DNA from: Bacillota bacterium
GTDB lineage: Bacteria > Bacillota > Clostridia > Lachnospirales > Lachnospiraceae
Direction of reading: 5' to 3'
DNA: 35,652 bases
NCBI GenBank assembly: GCA_023409835.1
Contig: JAEYQV010000143.1
Location: forward strand, 1-35,652
Below, piece by piece: positions 1 through 7,491 of the stretch. The notes under the pieces are model-generated. The model was not told the origin of the DNA. It saw nothing but the letters and a program-made list of their open reading frames with translations, and ran no database searches. The translations under genes and the position numbers were made by a program. The stretch's first letter is position 1, and every line of letters begins with the position of its first letter.

Positions 1-10
1 GCCAATTATA

Positions 11-97
11 CAAATATATGTTCGATTTGTCAATAGCTATTTCCGAACATATATTTCATTTTGCAAACATTTTTTCGTTTTTCAGAACATAAGTTTT
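11..97 (+). promoter_or_regulatory. four LexA-box-like sites upstream of lexA
   Basis: Four 14-bp stretches resemble the Gram-positive SOS box CGAACATATGTTCG: 11-24 (CAAATATATGTTCG, 2 mismatches), 44-57 (CGAACATATATTTC, 3), 64-77 (CAAACATTTTTTCG, 3) and 84-97 (AGAACATAAGTTTT, 4, but the core GAAC-N4-GTTT misses only one base). Their start-to-start distances are 33, 20 and 20 bp, close to whole helical turns. The last one touches the -35 hexamer of lexA. This fits autoregulation of lexA, as in Bacillus subtilis. Binding itself is inferred. Confidence 0.7.
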
Positions 98-124
98 GCA
101 TTTTAATTACAGATATGTTATAAT
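96..124 (+). promoter_or_regulatory. lexA promoter
   Basis: TTGCAT (96-101), 17-bp spacer, then TATAAT (119-124) preceded by TG one base upstream, an extended -10. The -35 overlaps the last LexA-like box, so bound repressor would block RNA polymerase. Confidence 0.75.
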
Positions 125-217
125 CGATTCAAATTAATACCGTAATAACCGATTATTAGCAACTTAAATTATAATTATAATACCATCAGATGGAAAATAT
201 TATGGAGGATGATATTT

Positions 218-835
218 ATGGGATATGGCAGGATCAGTAATAAACAAAAGGAAATACTTGAATATCTTAAGTCTCAGATTATAAATAAGGGTTACCCGCC
301 GGCGGTACGTGAGATTTGTGAAGCAGTTAAGCTGAAATCAACCTCCTCCGTACATTCACATCTAGAGACCCTGGAGAAGAATGGTTATATCCGCAGGGAT
401 CCTTCGAAGCCCAGAGCAATTGAGATTATTGATGACGAGTTTAACCTGACAAGACGGGAAGTGGTTAATGTACCGATTGTCGGAACCATTACTGCAGGAC
501 AGCCGATTCTGGCCGTTGAGAATTATAGCGGATATTTCCCGATTCCCTCAGAATATATGCCGAATGATGAGACCTTCATGCTGATGGTTAAGGGTGACAG
601 TATGATCAATGCCGGTATCTTCAACGGAGACAAGATCCTGGTACAGAAGCAGTCCCATGCGAAGAACGGCGATTTTGTCGTTGCTCTGATTGAGGAAGAG
701 GTTACCGTGAAGACCTTCTATAAGGAGAACGGGTATTATCGTTTACAGCCGGAGAATGACACCATGGAGCCGATCATAGTTTCTAATCTGCAGATCCTCG
801 GCAAGGTAATCGGATTATTCCGTATGTTTTCCTAA
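218..835 (+). CDS. lexA: LexA SOS repressor
   Basis: LexA represses DNA-damage genes and cleaves itself when RecA filaments form. The 205-residue protein has an N-terminal winged helix (about 1-70) and a C-terminal peptidase S24 domain. Visible are the Ala93-Gly94 cleavage site (TITAGQPI), the nucleophile Ser128 (VKGDSM) and the general base Lys165 (VTVKTF), 37 residues apart as in E. coli LexA. I chose the ATG at 218 because GGAGG at 204-208 sits 9 bases before it; the ATG at 209 directly abuts that ribosome site. The gene stands alone on the + strand, with its own promoter and LexA-like boxes upstream and a terminator downstream. Confidence 0.97.
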   Translation: MGYGRISNKQKEILEYLKSQIINKGYPPAVREICEAVKLKSTSSVHSHLETLEKNGYIRRDPSKPRAIEIIDDEFNLTRREVVNVPIVGTITAGQPILAVENYSGYFPIPSEYMPNDETFMLMVKGDSMINAGIFNGDKILVQKQSHAKNGDFVVALIEEEVTVKTFYKENGYYRLQPENDTMEPIIVSNLQILGKVIGLFRMFS

Positions 836-902
836 TATCCGAGCATCCGGACAGGTGTATTCAATATAATGAAGTATACAGCCGTGAACATAAGCTTTAT
901 AT

Positions 903-948
903 AAAAAAGACAATGAAGGAAGCATCTCTTCCGTCATTGTCTTTTTTT
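903..948. terminator. bidirectional terminator between lexA and rsfS
   Basis: GACAATGA (909-916) pairs with TCATTGTC (934-941), with an inner GGAAG/CTTCC stem (918-922 / 928-932). The stem is flanked by A6 on the left and T7 on the right, so it can end the lexA transcript and the converging obgE-rsfS transcript. Confidence 0.88.
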
Positions 949-981
949 ATAACAGGTGAAATAATTATCGCTACATCCGGT

Positions 982-1332
982 TTAAAGCTGCTCCTTATCG
1001 ATCTGCTTACCATCTCTCCAGATACGTTCCAGATTGTAAAACAGTCGGTCCTCCTTGGAGAATACATGAACCACAACATCACCGTAATCCAACAGAATCC
1101 AGCTTGCGGATCGAACACCTTCTATTCTCTTCGGCTCATAGCCCTTCCTGCCCAAAACATCCTGCACATTGGATACCAGTGCATCAACCTGCGGTGCATT
1201 CGTTCCATTCGCAATGATAAAATAGTCTGCAATGATGGAGATATCCTTTATCTCGATTACCTGGATATTCTCGCCCTTCTTTTCCTCTAAAGCCTCATAG
1301 GCTAACTTCACCATTTCCCTCGAATTATCCAT
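982..1332 (-). CDS. rsfS: ribosome silencing factor RsfS (Iojap family)
   Basis: RsfS binds ribosomal protein L14 and keeps the 50S subunit from joining 30S in starved cells. The 116-residue protein has the usual RsfS length and pattern: an N-terminal helix, then DISIIADYFIIANGTNAPQV and the RIEG...SWILLDYGDVVVHVF core. GAGG lies before the ATG at 1332 (AGAGGAAACT). It is the last gene of the minus-strand run obgE-yhbY-nadD-yqeK-rsfS and meets lexA at a shared terminator. A 156-bp gap with two hairpins separates it from yqeK; an LCP/LytR-type gene, found at this place in some relatives, is absent. Confidence 0.95.
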   Translation of the reverse strand: MDNSREMVKLAYEALEEKKGENIQVIEIKDISIIADYFIIANGTNAPQVDALVSNVQDVLGRKGYEPKRIEGVRSASWILLDYGDVVVHVFSKEDRLFYNLERIWRDGKQIDKEQL

Positions 1333-1344
1333 AGTTTCCTCTTT

Positions 1345-1472
1345 CTGCGCTGCTTCAATGCATAGTATAAGTTTATGTACGCAGCGCAGTCATAAACCTA
1401 CAGTTAAATATTTAGCGGCATGATTCCGCCAAAGCGAATGATTGTTTTTTATTGGGAAGGGTCTTACCCTTC
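1345..1472 (-). other. two hairpins in the yqeK-rsfS gap
   Basis: CTGCGCTGC (1345-1353) is repeated inverted as GCAGCGCAG (1381-1389), 9 bp with a 27-nt loop, just upstream of the rsfS ribosome site. GAAGGGT/ACCCTTC (1456-1462 / 1466-1472) forms a 7-bp stem right after yqeK. Neither has a T-tract on the minus strand, so they look like RNA processing or stability structures inside the operon rather than terminators. The function is inferred. Confidence 0.4.
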
Positions 1473-1488
1473 ACACTTTCTCTGTTTA

Positions 1489-2058
1489 TTACACAAGGTT
1501 ATTTTTATAGTATTCATATGTGTCTTTGGTTAGGGAGTCAATGACAACGCCCGTATTTTCCAGATAATCCAAGGTACTTTTTGCTATCAGGGTAACGGCC
1601 TGATCCAGGTCCTCATAAGCAGTCCAACGGATTCTGTCAATGCCCGGCAGCGGCTTTCTGTATGGCTCTATATAATCAGCAATAAAAATGATTTTTTCCA
1701 ATAGGGACATATTCGGTCTACCCGTGGTATGATATTTGATAGCATTCAGAATATCCTGATCCTGTATACCAAATCTGTCTCTGGCATATACAGCACCAAC
1801 CTTGGCATGCAGCAGTAAAGCCCTCTGTTCCTCAATCTCTGTGACCGGCAGCTTTAATCTGACACACTCCTTCCGGAGCTCGTCATCCGACAAGGGCTTA
1901 GCACAATCATGTAATATTCCGGCAATACTGGCTTTTTCGGTATCGCTCCCATGAATCAATGCAAGATCATAGGCAACCTCTTCCACCCCAAGGGAATGTC
2001 GATATCTGGAGGCATTCATTAATGGCTTCACGCTGTCTCTTAATTGTTGCAGTTCCAT
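1489..2058 (-). CDS. yqeK: HD-domain nucleotide hydrolase YqeK
   Basis: YqeK-family proteins are metal-dependent HD hydrolases that split diadenosine tetraphosphate symmetrically. In this 189-residue protein the ligands are in place: His21 (RYRHSLGV), the HD pair His50-Asp51 (GILHDCAKPL), His84 (LLHAKVG), His110 (IKYHTTG) and Asp128 (IADYIEPYR). The ATG at 2058 is preceded by purine-rich sequence (GGAGTGAGAG) a little far away. It follows nadD by 74 bp on the same strand, an arrangement conserved across Firmicutes where nadD and yqeK are co-transcribed. Confidence 0.92.
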   Translation of the reverse strand: MELQQLRDSVKPLMNASRYRHSLGVEEVAYDLALIHGSDTEKASIAGILHDCAKPLSDDELRKECVRLKLPVTEIEEQRALLLHAKVGAVYARDRFGIQDQDILNAIKYHTTGRPNMSLLEKIIFIADYIEPYRKPLPGIDRIRWTAYEDLDQAVTLIAKSTLDYLENTGVVIDSLTKDTYEYYKNNLV

Positions 2059-2132
2059 ATCTTTATTCTCTCACTCCATCTTCCGAAGCTCTAAAGGACT
2101 TGTTCGAATTTTAGCCCGGTAGTACAATTTCT

Positions 2133-2756
2133 TCACTGATCAGCTTTTTTCGGACAGCCAAATATCCCGTGTTCGGTAATATAATCCAAGACCGGTTGCG
2201 GCAGGTAATACCTTACGGATTTACCGGCAACGATTCTGTCTCTGATATCTGCAGAGGATATCTCAATCGTCGGCATCTCTAACAGAATTATTCTTGCACC
2301 GTAGGTGTCCTTCAGCTTCTTAACCTGTTGATGTAAGATATTATCCGGAAGATGATTTCGTCCGGATGCTACAATGGTACTTAAGTTGAATATGGTCTGA
2401 GGGTCTCTCCACTCCGTTATCTGAAGAAGAGAATCCCCACCAATGATAAAATATAATTCCGTCTCTGAGTTCTCCATTGTCATTGCCTTTAGGGTGTCTG
2501 CGGTAAAAGTCATACCTTCCCGTTCAAGCTCCGTCGTGGATGCCTCGAAATGGGGATTATCCATAATAGCAAGCCTAACCATATTCAGCCTATGTTCACT
2601 TGAAATTATCTCCTGTCCCTTTTTATGGGGCGGGTTTTTGGAAGGCATAAAAAGAATTGAATTCAGACCAATCTGCTCATAGGCCTGTTCAGCCAGAAAC
2701 AGATGACCGTAATGGATCGGGTTAAAGGTACCGCCCATAATACCAATTTTTTTCAT
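2133..2756 (-). CDS. nadD: nicotinate-nucleotide adenylyltransferase
   Basis: NadD joins ATP and nicotinate mononucleotide to make deamido-NAD, a late step of NAD synthesis. The protein has 207 residues from MKKIGIMGG. Nucleotidyltransferase motifs are visible: GGTFNPIHYGHL (8-19), the GGDSL loop (107-111) and ISSADIR (166-172), the ISSTxIR signature. I placed the start at 2756: the ATG six codons upstream lies within the ribosome site itself (GGAGGAAGG). It lies 36 bp after yhbY and 74 bp before yqeK in the biogenesis operon. Confidence 0.96.
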   Translation of the reverse strand: MKKIGIMGGTFNPIHYGHLFLAEQAYEQIGLNSILFMPSKNPPHKKGQEIISSEHRLNMVRLAIMDNPHFEASTTELEREGMTFTADTLKAMTMENSETELYFIIGGDSLLQITEWRDPQTIFNLSTIVASGRNHLPDNILHQQVKKLKDTYGARIILLEMPTIEISSADIRDRIVAGKSVRYYLPQPVLDYITEHGIFGCPKKADQ

Positions 2757-2792
2757 ATTATATCCTTCCTCCATCGCTTGTATAATACTAAA

Positions 2793-3101
2793 TTATTTTT
2801 TTGCCTTCTTCTCTTCCGGTAGAGTGATCTTCTTCTTTTCCTTCGACTCTCTATATAATACGATTTTCTTGCCGATTACCTGTACCAGTTCAGAACGGGT
2901 ACGCTCAGCCAGTGTATGGGCAAGAACGTCAATATCCTCCGTGCAGTTCTTCAGCACATTGATCTTAATCAGCTCTCTGGCCTCAAGCGCCTCTGATACA
3001 CCCTCCGTGATTTCAGGGGTCAGAGAAGACTTACCGATCTGGTAAATCGGCTCCATCGTCATAGCCAGGCTCTTTAAATAAGCACGCTGCTTTGTTGTCA
3101 T
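2793..3101 (-). CDS. yhbY: CRM-domain RNA-binding protein YhbY
   Basis: YhbY binds pre-50S particles and helps large-subunit assembly. The 102-residue protein is one CRM/KH-like domain with the GxxG-type loop in IYQIGKSSLTPE (19-30), followed by a short lysine-rich tail. The ATG at 3101 has AAAGGAG 6-7 bases upstream. A longer reading starting with TTG at 3140 runs into the 44-bp repeat array and is rejected. It follows obgE, with the repeat array and a 20-bp hairpin in between. Confidence 0.94.
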   Translation of the reverse strand: MTTKQRAYLKSLAMTMEPIYQIGKSSLTPEITEGVSEALEARELIKINVLKNCTEDIDVLAHTLAERTRSELVQVIGKKIVLYRESKEKKKITLPEEKKAKK

Positions 3102-3127
3102 AGTGGTCTCCTTTCTAATTATATATT

Positions 3128-3269
3128 CATTCGTTGTCAATTTTTTTACAGACTCATGAAACCTTCGGTTTCATTCGTTGTCAAATTTTTTACAGACTCA
3201 TGAAATCTTCGGTTTCATTCGTTGTCAAATTCTTTATCAGACTCATGAAACCTTCGGTTTCATTCGTTG
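3128..3269. repeat. 44-bp tandem repeat, three copies plus a partial, each with a hairpin
   Basis: Units start at 3128, 3172 and 3216 (44, 44 and 45 bp), with a 9-bp partial CATTCGTTG at 3261. Each unit carries a near-perfect palindrome ATGAAACC-TTC-GGTTTCAT; read on + it is a C(UUCG)G-capped stem. Copy 2 has one change (ATGAAATC) that leaves a U-G wobble on + but an A-C mismatch on minus. The array sits in the transcribed gap between obgE and yhbY. There are no unique spacers, so it is not CRISPR. Confidence 0.9.
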
Positions 3270-3310
3270 ATTACTACAAATAGCACCTCCGTGCTATTTG
3301 TAGTAATCAA
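3267..3310. repeat. 20-bp perfect inverted repeat spanning the obgE stop codon
   Basis: The left arm 3267-3286 and right arm 3291-3310 are exact reverse complements with the 4-nt loop CTCC. The right arm includes the last codons and the TAG of obgE (3294-3296). On the minus-strand transcript no T-tract follows, so this is a very stable hairpin without the usual terminator tail, directly before the 44-bp array. It may protect or cut the obgE mRNA end, or reduce read-through to yhbY; that is inferred. Confidence 0.85.
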
Positions 3311-4580
3311 ATTCCAGTCCATACATGCGGACGGTATCACCTTCTTCGATACCGAGTGCCTCCAGCTCTTCCAGTATTCCATTCTCTCTTAAGAAACGCT
3401 GGAAGAAGGTAAAGCCCTTCTCGGAATCAAGATTCGTATAGCCAAGCATTCTCTCGATGCGAGGTCCTTCCACCACGTACAGGTGCTCCTCTTCCTTCCA
3501 TACCTCATAGGGCTCCTGAGAATTCACCATATCCTCGGGGAAGAATTCCCGCTCGAATACTACCGGCGTCTGGTCCAGATTATCCAGCATTTCCTTCACA
3601 TGATACAGAAGCTCCTTAATTCCCTTACCGCTGACGGCAGAGATCGGAAACACTTTGATTCCCTGGGGCTCAAAGGTATCCTTGATTTTCTGAAGGACCT
3701 CTTCCCCCTCTTCTCCGTAAAATACATCAATTTTGTTTGCTGCAATTACCTGGGGTCTGCTGGCCAGCTCTGCATTATAGGACACCAGTTCGGAATTGAT
3801 CAGCTTAATATCCTCAATCGGATCCCTGCCTTCGGTCGAAGCAGCATCCACCAGATGGATGATGACCTTCGTTCGCTCGATGTGACGCAGGAATTCATGT
3901 CCCAAGCCAAGTCCTTCGGAGGCTCCTTCAATCAGTCCCGGAATATCGGCGATGACAAAGCCGTTACCGCCGCCAAGATCAACCACTCCAAGATTGGGGC
4001 TGGTAGTAGTAAAATGATAATTACCGATCTTCGGCTTCGCATTGGTAACCCTGGCTAAGAAGGTGGATTTTCCCACATTCGGAAAGCCTACCAGACCGAC
4101 ATCCGCAATCACCTTAAGCTCTAATACAACATTCATTTCCAATGCTTTCTGACCGGGTTGGGCATATTTAGGCACCTGCATCGTAGCAGTTGCATAGTGC
4201 TGGTTTCCCTTTCCTCCCCTTCCACCGCGGAGAATGGTTACCTTCTTATTCACATCGGACATATCTGCAACCACTTTGCCGGTGGTTTTCTCCTTAATTA
4301 CAGTTCCTGCCGGAACCTTAAGAATCAGATCCTGTCCGTCCCTTCCGGTACATCTTTTCTTTCCGCCGCTTTCTCCGTCCTCGGCAACATATTTTCGGAT
4401 ATAACGGTAATCCGCCAAGGTATTCATACCTTCATCTACTACAAAAATCAGGTCTCCGCCTTTTCCTCCGTCGCCTCCGTCCGGTCCGCCGGCCGGAACA
4501 AATAGCTCCTTGCGGAAGGAGACATGACCGTCTCCGCCCTTACCCGACCTGATATAGATTTCTGCTCTGTCTGCAAACAT
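3294..4580 (-). CDS. obgE: GTPase Obg (CgtA)
   Basis: Obg is an essential GTPase of 50S assembly and stress signalling. The 428-residue protein has all three domains: the glycine-rich Obg fold (about 1-158, with KGGDGHVSFRKE and many GGxGG turns), the G domain with P-loop GFPNVGKST (165-173), DIPG (212-215), NKID (282-285) and a SAVSG motif near 318, and the C-terminal OCT domain (about 350-428). GAAAGG lies 11 bases before the ATG at 4580. Its own promoter is at 4758-4786, so it heads the operon obgE-yhbY-nadD-yqeK-rsfS. The stop codon lies inside a 20-bp hairpin. Confidence 0.98.
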   Translation of the reverse strand: MFADRAEIYIRSGKGGDGHVSFRKELFVPAGGPDGGDGGKGGDLIFVVDEGMNTLADYRYIRKYVAEDGESGGKKRCTGRDGQDLILKVPAGTVIKEKTTGKVVADMSDVNKKVTILRGGRGGKGNQHYATATMQVPKYAQPGQKALEMNVVLELKVIADVGLVGFPNVGKSTFLARVTNAKPKIGNYHFTTTSPNLGVVDLGGGNGFVIADIPGLIEGASEGLGLGHEFLRHIERTKVIIHLVDAASTEGRDPIEDIKLINSELVSYNAELASRPQVIAANKIDVFYGEEGEEVLQKIKDTFEPQGIKVFPISAVSGKGIKELLYHVKEMLDNLDQTPVVFEREFFPEDMVNSQEPYEVWKEEEHLYVVEGPRIERMLGYTNLDSEKGFTFFQRFLRENGILEELEALGIEEGDTVRMYGLEFDYYK

Positions 4581-4757
4581 ATTAAACCATGCCTTTCTAA
4601 CAAACCACAGGCCTTATTAAGACCGTAATCGTCCAGCTCTTTTGGGTCAATTCTTCACCATAAGCGCTTTCGCCTGCACCTTTACTATTTATTATTACAA
4701 TAAACCAATGAGATTATTTCCAAAAGTTATCCTCATCGTTTCAAATCTATCATCCTT

Positions 4758-4786
4758 ATTATAATCGGAAAACATGGTAATTACAA
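4758..4786 (-). promoter_or_regulatory. promoter of the obgE operon
   Basis: On the minus strand TTGTAA (4781-4786), 17-bp spacer, TATAAT (4758-4763). It lies in the 323-bp gap between rpmA and obgE, which otherwise holds only the rpmA terminator and an untranslated leader of about 170 nt with no structure I recognise. Confidence 0.72.
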
Positions 4787-4811
4787 CCAGGCTGACCAAA
4801 ATGCATAAAAG

Positions 4812-4840
4812 AACCCCAAATCCTTTAAGAATTTGGGGTT
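4812..4840 (-). terminator. terminator of rplU-prp-rpmA
   Basis: AACCCCAAAT (4812-4821) pairs with ATTTGGGGTT (4831-4840) around a 9-nt loop. On the minus strand the stem is followed by CTTTTATG. It separates the ribosomal-protein unit from obgE. Confidence 0.82.
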
Positions 4841-4903
4841 ATTACCGAATATCGGGTTCCTTATTGCTTAGGCAATCAAACAAAGCCCGTGGCAATTAAC
4901 GGA

Positions 4904-5191
4904 CTATTTGCTCTCAACAGGGTAAACGCTTGCCTGCTTTTTGTCCCTGCCCTTTCTTTCGAACTTAACAACACCGTCAACTAAAGCAAATAATGTATCA
5001 TCGCCGCCACGACCAACGTTAACTCCCGGATGGATTTTAGTTCCGCGCTGCCTGTAAAGAATATTACCGGCAAGAACGAACTGTCCGTCTGCTCTTTTCG
5101 CACCCAATCTCTTGGATTCGGAATCTCTACCGTTCTTGGTAGAACCAACACCCTTCTTATGAGCGAAAAATTGAAGGTTCATTCTTAACAT
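4904..5191 (-). CDS. rpmA: 50S ribosomal protein L27
   Basis: L27 reaches the peptidyl-transferase centre with its N-terminus. The 95-residue protein carries the Firmicute-type N-terminal extension MLRMNLQFFAHKKGVG; cleavage after the two phenylalanines by Prp exposes the mature AHKKG end. The conserved GSTKNGRDSESKRLG and the GTKIHPGxNVGRGGDDTLFA core follow. GGAGG stands 7 bases before the ATG at 5191, which decides the start over the internal ATG at 5182. It lies 28 bp after prp and is followed by a terminator. Confidence 0.98.
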   Translation of the reverse strand: MLRMNLQFFAHKKGVGSTKNGRDSESKRLGAKRADGQFVLAGNILYRQRGTKIHPGVNVGRGGDDTLFALVDGVVKFERKGRDKKQASVYPVESK

Positions 5192-5219
5192 AGTTACACC
5201 TCCTAATTAAATGTATGCG

Positions 5220-5549
5220 TTACTGTGATTTTACCTGACTAAGCTTGATATATTCTGAATATTCCTCGCTTATCCCCTGCAGCCCCAGGGCCAAGGAGCT
5301 CAGTAACAGATTAGAATTATTACTGATTGGTGAAACCACATGGAATTCTATATAACCTGTTTTCTCGTCCTGCTCCAACCGGAACTGATCTGAGGTAAAT
5401 TGCTGTATAGAATTTATGGTATTGATTACTAAGGCTGATACGGCGGAACATACAATGTCACTGCCGGCTTCGGCATAACCCGAATGTCCTGAAACCTGGA
5501 AGCCTGTAATCAAATGTTCTGCATTTTTATAAATGGCTATTTTGATCAT
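5220..5549 (-). CDS. prp: Prp cysteine protease that processes L27
   Basis: Prp (YsxB family) removes the N-terminal extension of L27 before the ribosome can work. The 109-residue protein shows the catalytic pair His22 (VSGHSGYAEAGSD) and Cys34 (IVCSAVSAL), the same positions reported for the Staphylococcus enzyme. It sits between rplU (10-bp gap) and rpmA (28-bp gap), the standard order, and its substrate gene next door has the matching cleavage motif. Confidence 0.95.
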   Translation of the reverse strand: MIKIAIYKNAEHLITGFQVSGHSGYAEAGSDIVCSAVSALVINTINSIQQFTSDQFRLEQDEKTGYIEFHVVSPISNNSNLLLSSLALGLQGISEEYSEYIKLSQVKSQ

Positions 5550-5559
5550 ATACCATTAC

Positions 5560-5868
5560 CTATGCATTAATCTTTTCAATCTTAACCTTGGTATATGCTT
5601 GTCTATGGCCGTTCTTCTTGTGATATCCGGACTTTCTCTTGTATCTGTAGACAATAACTTTTTTCTCTTTGCCTTCTTCAACAACAGTTGCAGAAACCTT
5701 AGCATTAGCTACGGTAGGATTACCTACTACTAACTCGCCGTTGTTAACTGCAAGAACCTGGTCAAAAGTGTAGGTTGCTCCTGCTTCTAAACCAAGCTTC
5801 TCTACTCTAATGATATCGCCTTCCGCTACCTTGTACTGTTTACCACCAGTTGCAATAATTGCGTACAT
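5560..5868 (-). CDS. rplU: 50S ribosomal protein L21
   Basis: L21 binds 23S rRNA in the large subunit. The 102-residue protein begins MYAIIATGGKQYKVAEGD and ends with the basic KRKSGYHKKNGHRQAYTKVKI block typical of the family. GGAGG lies 7 bases before the ATG at 5868; the upstream codons to 5898 are non-coding leader. It leads the unit rplU-prp-rpmA from its own promoter at 5953-5981. Confidence 0.98.
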   Translation of the reverse strand: MYAIIATGGKQYKVAEGDIIRVEKLGLEAGATYTFDQVLAVNNGELVVGNPTVANAKVSATVVEEGKEKKVIVYRYKRKSGYHKKNGHRQAYTKVKIEKINA

Positions 5869-5952
5869 ATGGCACCTCCTATTATCATTACTCGCCAATT
5901 ATGGTGTCCGAAATAACCGGAGCTTAAACCTCATTGTGCGGCACACTAAATT
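5869..5952 (-). ncRNA. candidate structured leader of rplU (L21 leader type)
   Basis: The roughly 75-nt minus-strand leader has short stems: TGTGC/GCACA, then UCCG-N7-CGGA, and a CACC that can pair with the GGUG overlapping the ribosome site. Firmicute rplU genes often have a conserved L21 leader thought to bind L21 for feedback control. I infer membership from position and structure only; a covariance-model match (Rfam L21_leader) would settle it. Confidence 0.45.
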
Positions 5953-5981
5953 ATGCTAACACAAACTGCATAATTTGTCAA
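5953..5981 (-). promoter_or_regulatory. rplU promoter
   Basis: On the minus strand a consensus TTGACA (5976-5981), 17-bp spacer and TAGCAT (5953-5958) with an upstream TG forming an extended -10. This is the strongest-looking promoter near the ribosomal-protein unit. Confidence 0.75.
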
Positions 5982-5985
5982 CAAG

Positions 5986-6058
5986 AAGCTTATATTTTGT
6001 TTTATATCTAGCTTATATTTTATTTTAAATCTAGAAGCTTATATTTTATCGTATATAG
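5986..6058. repeat. short degenerate AT-rich repeat
   Basis: AGCTTATATTTT occurs three times, starting at 5987, 6010 and 6036, each followed by a T/A-rich run. It fills the space between the DUF1576 stop codon and the rplU promoter and may act as an AT-rich upstream element for that promoter. No function is shown. Confidence 0.4.
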
Positions 6059-6076
6059 ACTTACTTACATTTATAT

Positions 6077-7393
6077 TTACTGCTCGTTACCCTTTTTTAA
6101 CGCACGAATCACGGGAATCATGATTGCCGCTACAATTCCGGAAGAAAAACCGGTATTATACAGGTTCATGCCTCCATGCAGGACACCTACGCTTAAGACT
6201 ACGGAGGAGTTGATAAACCCCGCCAGGATGCCAAGCTTCCAGCCATAAACACCGGAAATCGGGGCAAGAGCCGTTCCGAACAATGCCGCTAATAGCAGCC
6301 TGGGATCATTAATATCCCATATTTTCGTTGCTACACCGATGAAGACTCCTAAAATAACAGGAACTATATTTTTCACATGCTTACCGTAGGCTCCGAAGCC
6401 AACAATTGTGAGTATACCGCCGATGGTAGGACCGTTTAAAGCACCGCCCACAGCAAGCACATAGCCCATTCCGATAAAACCGTTCATTCCCATATTAATC
6501 AGACTTGCACCGAACCCCTCGGTCCGTACAAAATCTGTAACCAGGCGTCCGTCTCTCTTCAGAATACGATTAACCCCCTGGAAGGATCTGCCGTTAAGAA
6601 GAAAGCCTGCCAGAATAAAAGCAAGAAACAGAATGGATAAAAATATGCTTAAGCTTATATTGTTGCCGGTACTCCAGATTATATGGCTCCTGGTTTCAAA
6701 ACCATAGGAGATAGACAGGGCTACTGCTACTGTTCCAATGATTCCGGCAGCAAAGCCAACATTATAGAGATTAAAACCTTGATGAAACGAAAACACATGG
6801 GAGGATAACGGAGGCAGTACAAAACCAATCAGGCTTCCGATAATAAGAGTCAGGATAATTCTAAGCCATAAGGGCTTGTCAATATAGAACAGAAGCTCCG
6901 TAACAGCGGGAGCCATACTGGTTCCAAGAAGTGCAGTATTGACATGGGAGGAAAAACGCTCCCTCTTTACTTTTGCATATAAAAATACTCCGAAGATAAT
7001 GATCCATACATTAAAGATGTTTTTGCCAAATAATGCAAAACTGGATATTAAAAATATTGCTACGATGGATTTGCCGTCCATATCCATCCGCAGTAAATAC
7101 AGAAGCAACAGGCAAGCCAGAGTCAGAAGCCCGGCATTCACAAAGCATGCTCCTATCCCGCCTACCTCAATATAATCCGTAATCAGGATATCCGGACTGA
7201 TAATAATGGAATACAGCCCTCTCAATATTGTACCGGGTTTATCCATAATAAACCCAAAGATAATAAAGTAAACCGCATATATCGTAAGGAATATGTACTT
7301 TGTTCTGTTGGATACATCAAGCTGGTTATTCCTTATTTTGTTTTCGATAATGATCCCTCCTGCTGATTTGTTCTTGGTGTCAAGTAACATCAT
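6077..7393 (-). CDS. DUF1576 family multi-pass membrane protein
   Basis: I recognise this as a DUF1576 protein of unknown function, found mainly in anaerobic Firmicutes. It is almost wholly hydrophobic with about 10-12 membrane segments. Two halves repeat each other: FHQGFNLYNVGFAAGI matches LHGGMNLYNTGFSSGI near the end, and GGIGACFVNAGLL matches GFGASLINMGMNG, so the fold is an internal duplication as in many transporters. The start is uncertain: a TTG at 7438 is possible but may be a -35 box (TTGACA); an ATG at 7393 has AGGT 5 bases upstream; an AGGAGGG further in could serve an ATT/ATC codon. The gene interrupts the usual rng-rplU order. Confidence 0.8.
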   Translation of the reverse strand: MMLLDTKNKSAGGIIIENKIRNNQLDVSNRTKYIFLTIYAVYFIIFGFIMDKPGTILRGLYSIIISPDILITDYIEVGGIGACFVNAGLLTLACLLLLYLLRMDMDGKSIVAIFLISSFALFGKNIFNVWIIIFGVFLYAKVKRERFSSHVNTALLGTSMAPAVTELLFYIDKPLWLRIILTLIIGSLIGFVLPPLSSHVFSFHQGFNLYNVGFAAGIIGTVAVALSISYGFETRSHIIWSTGNNISLSIFLSILFLAFILAGFLLNGRSFQGVNRILKRDGRLVTDFVRTEGFGASLINMGMNGFIGMGYVLAVGGALNGPTIGGILTIVGFGAYGKHVKNIVPVILGVFIGVATKIWDINDPRLLLAALFGTALAPISGVYGWKLGILAGFINSSVVLSVGVLHGGMNLYNTGFSSGIVAAIMIPVIRALKKGNEQ

Positions 7394-7491
7394 TACATAC
7401 CTATCCGGCTTTTTAGTTCTTATACCGGTATCTGTCAATGCAAGTTACATTAGATATATTGCTCTTATGTCTCTTCATCCATCTTATATTC

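Noticed and set aside
3102..3140. Longer YhbY N-terminus from a TTG start
   Set aside because: It would read through the ribosome site into the 44-bp repeat array.
3128..3269. CRISPR array
   Set aside because: Units are contiguous without unique spacers, number only three, and no cas genes are present.
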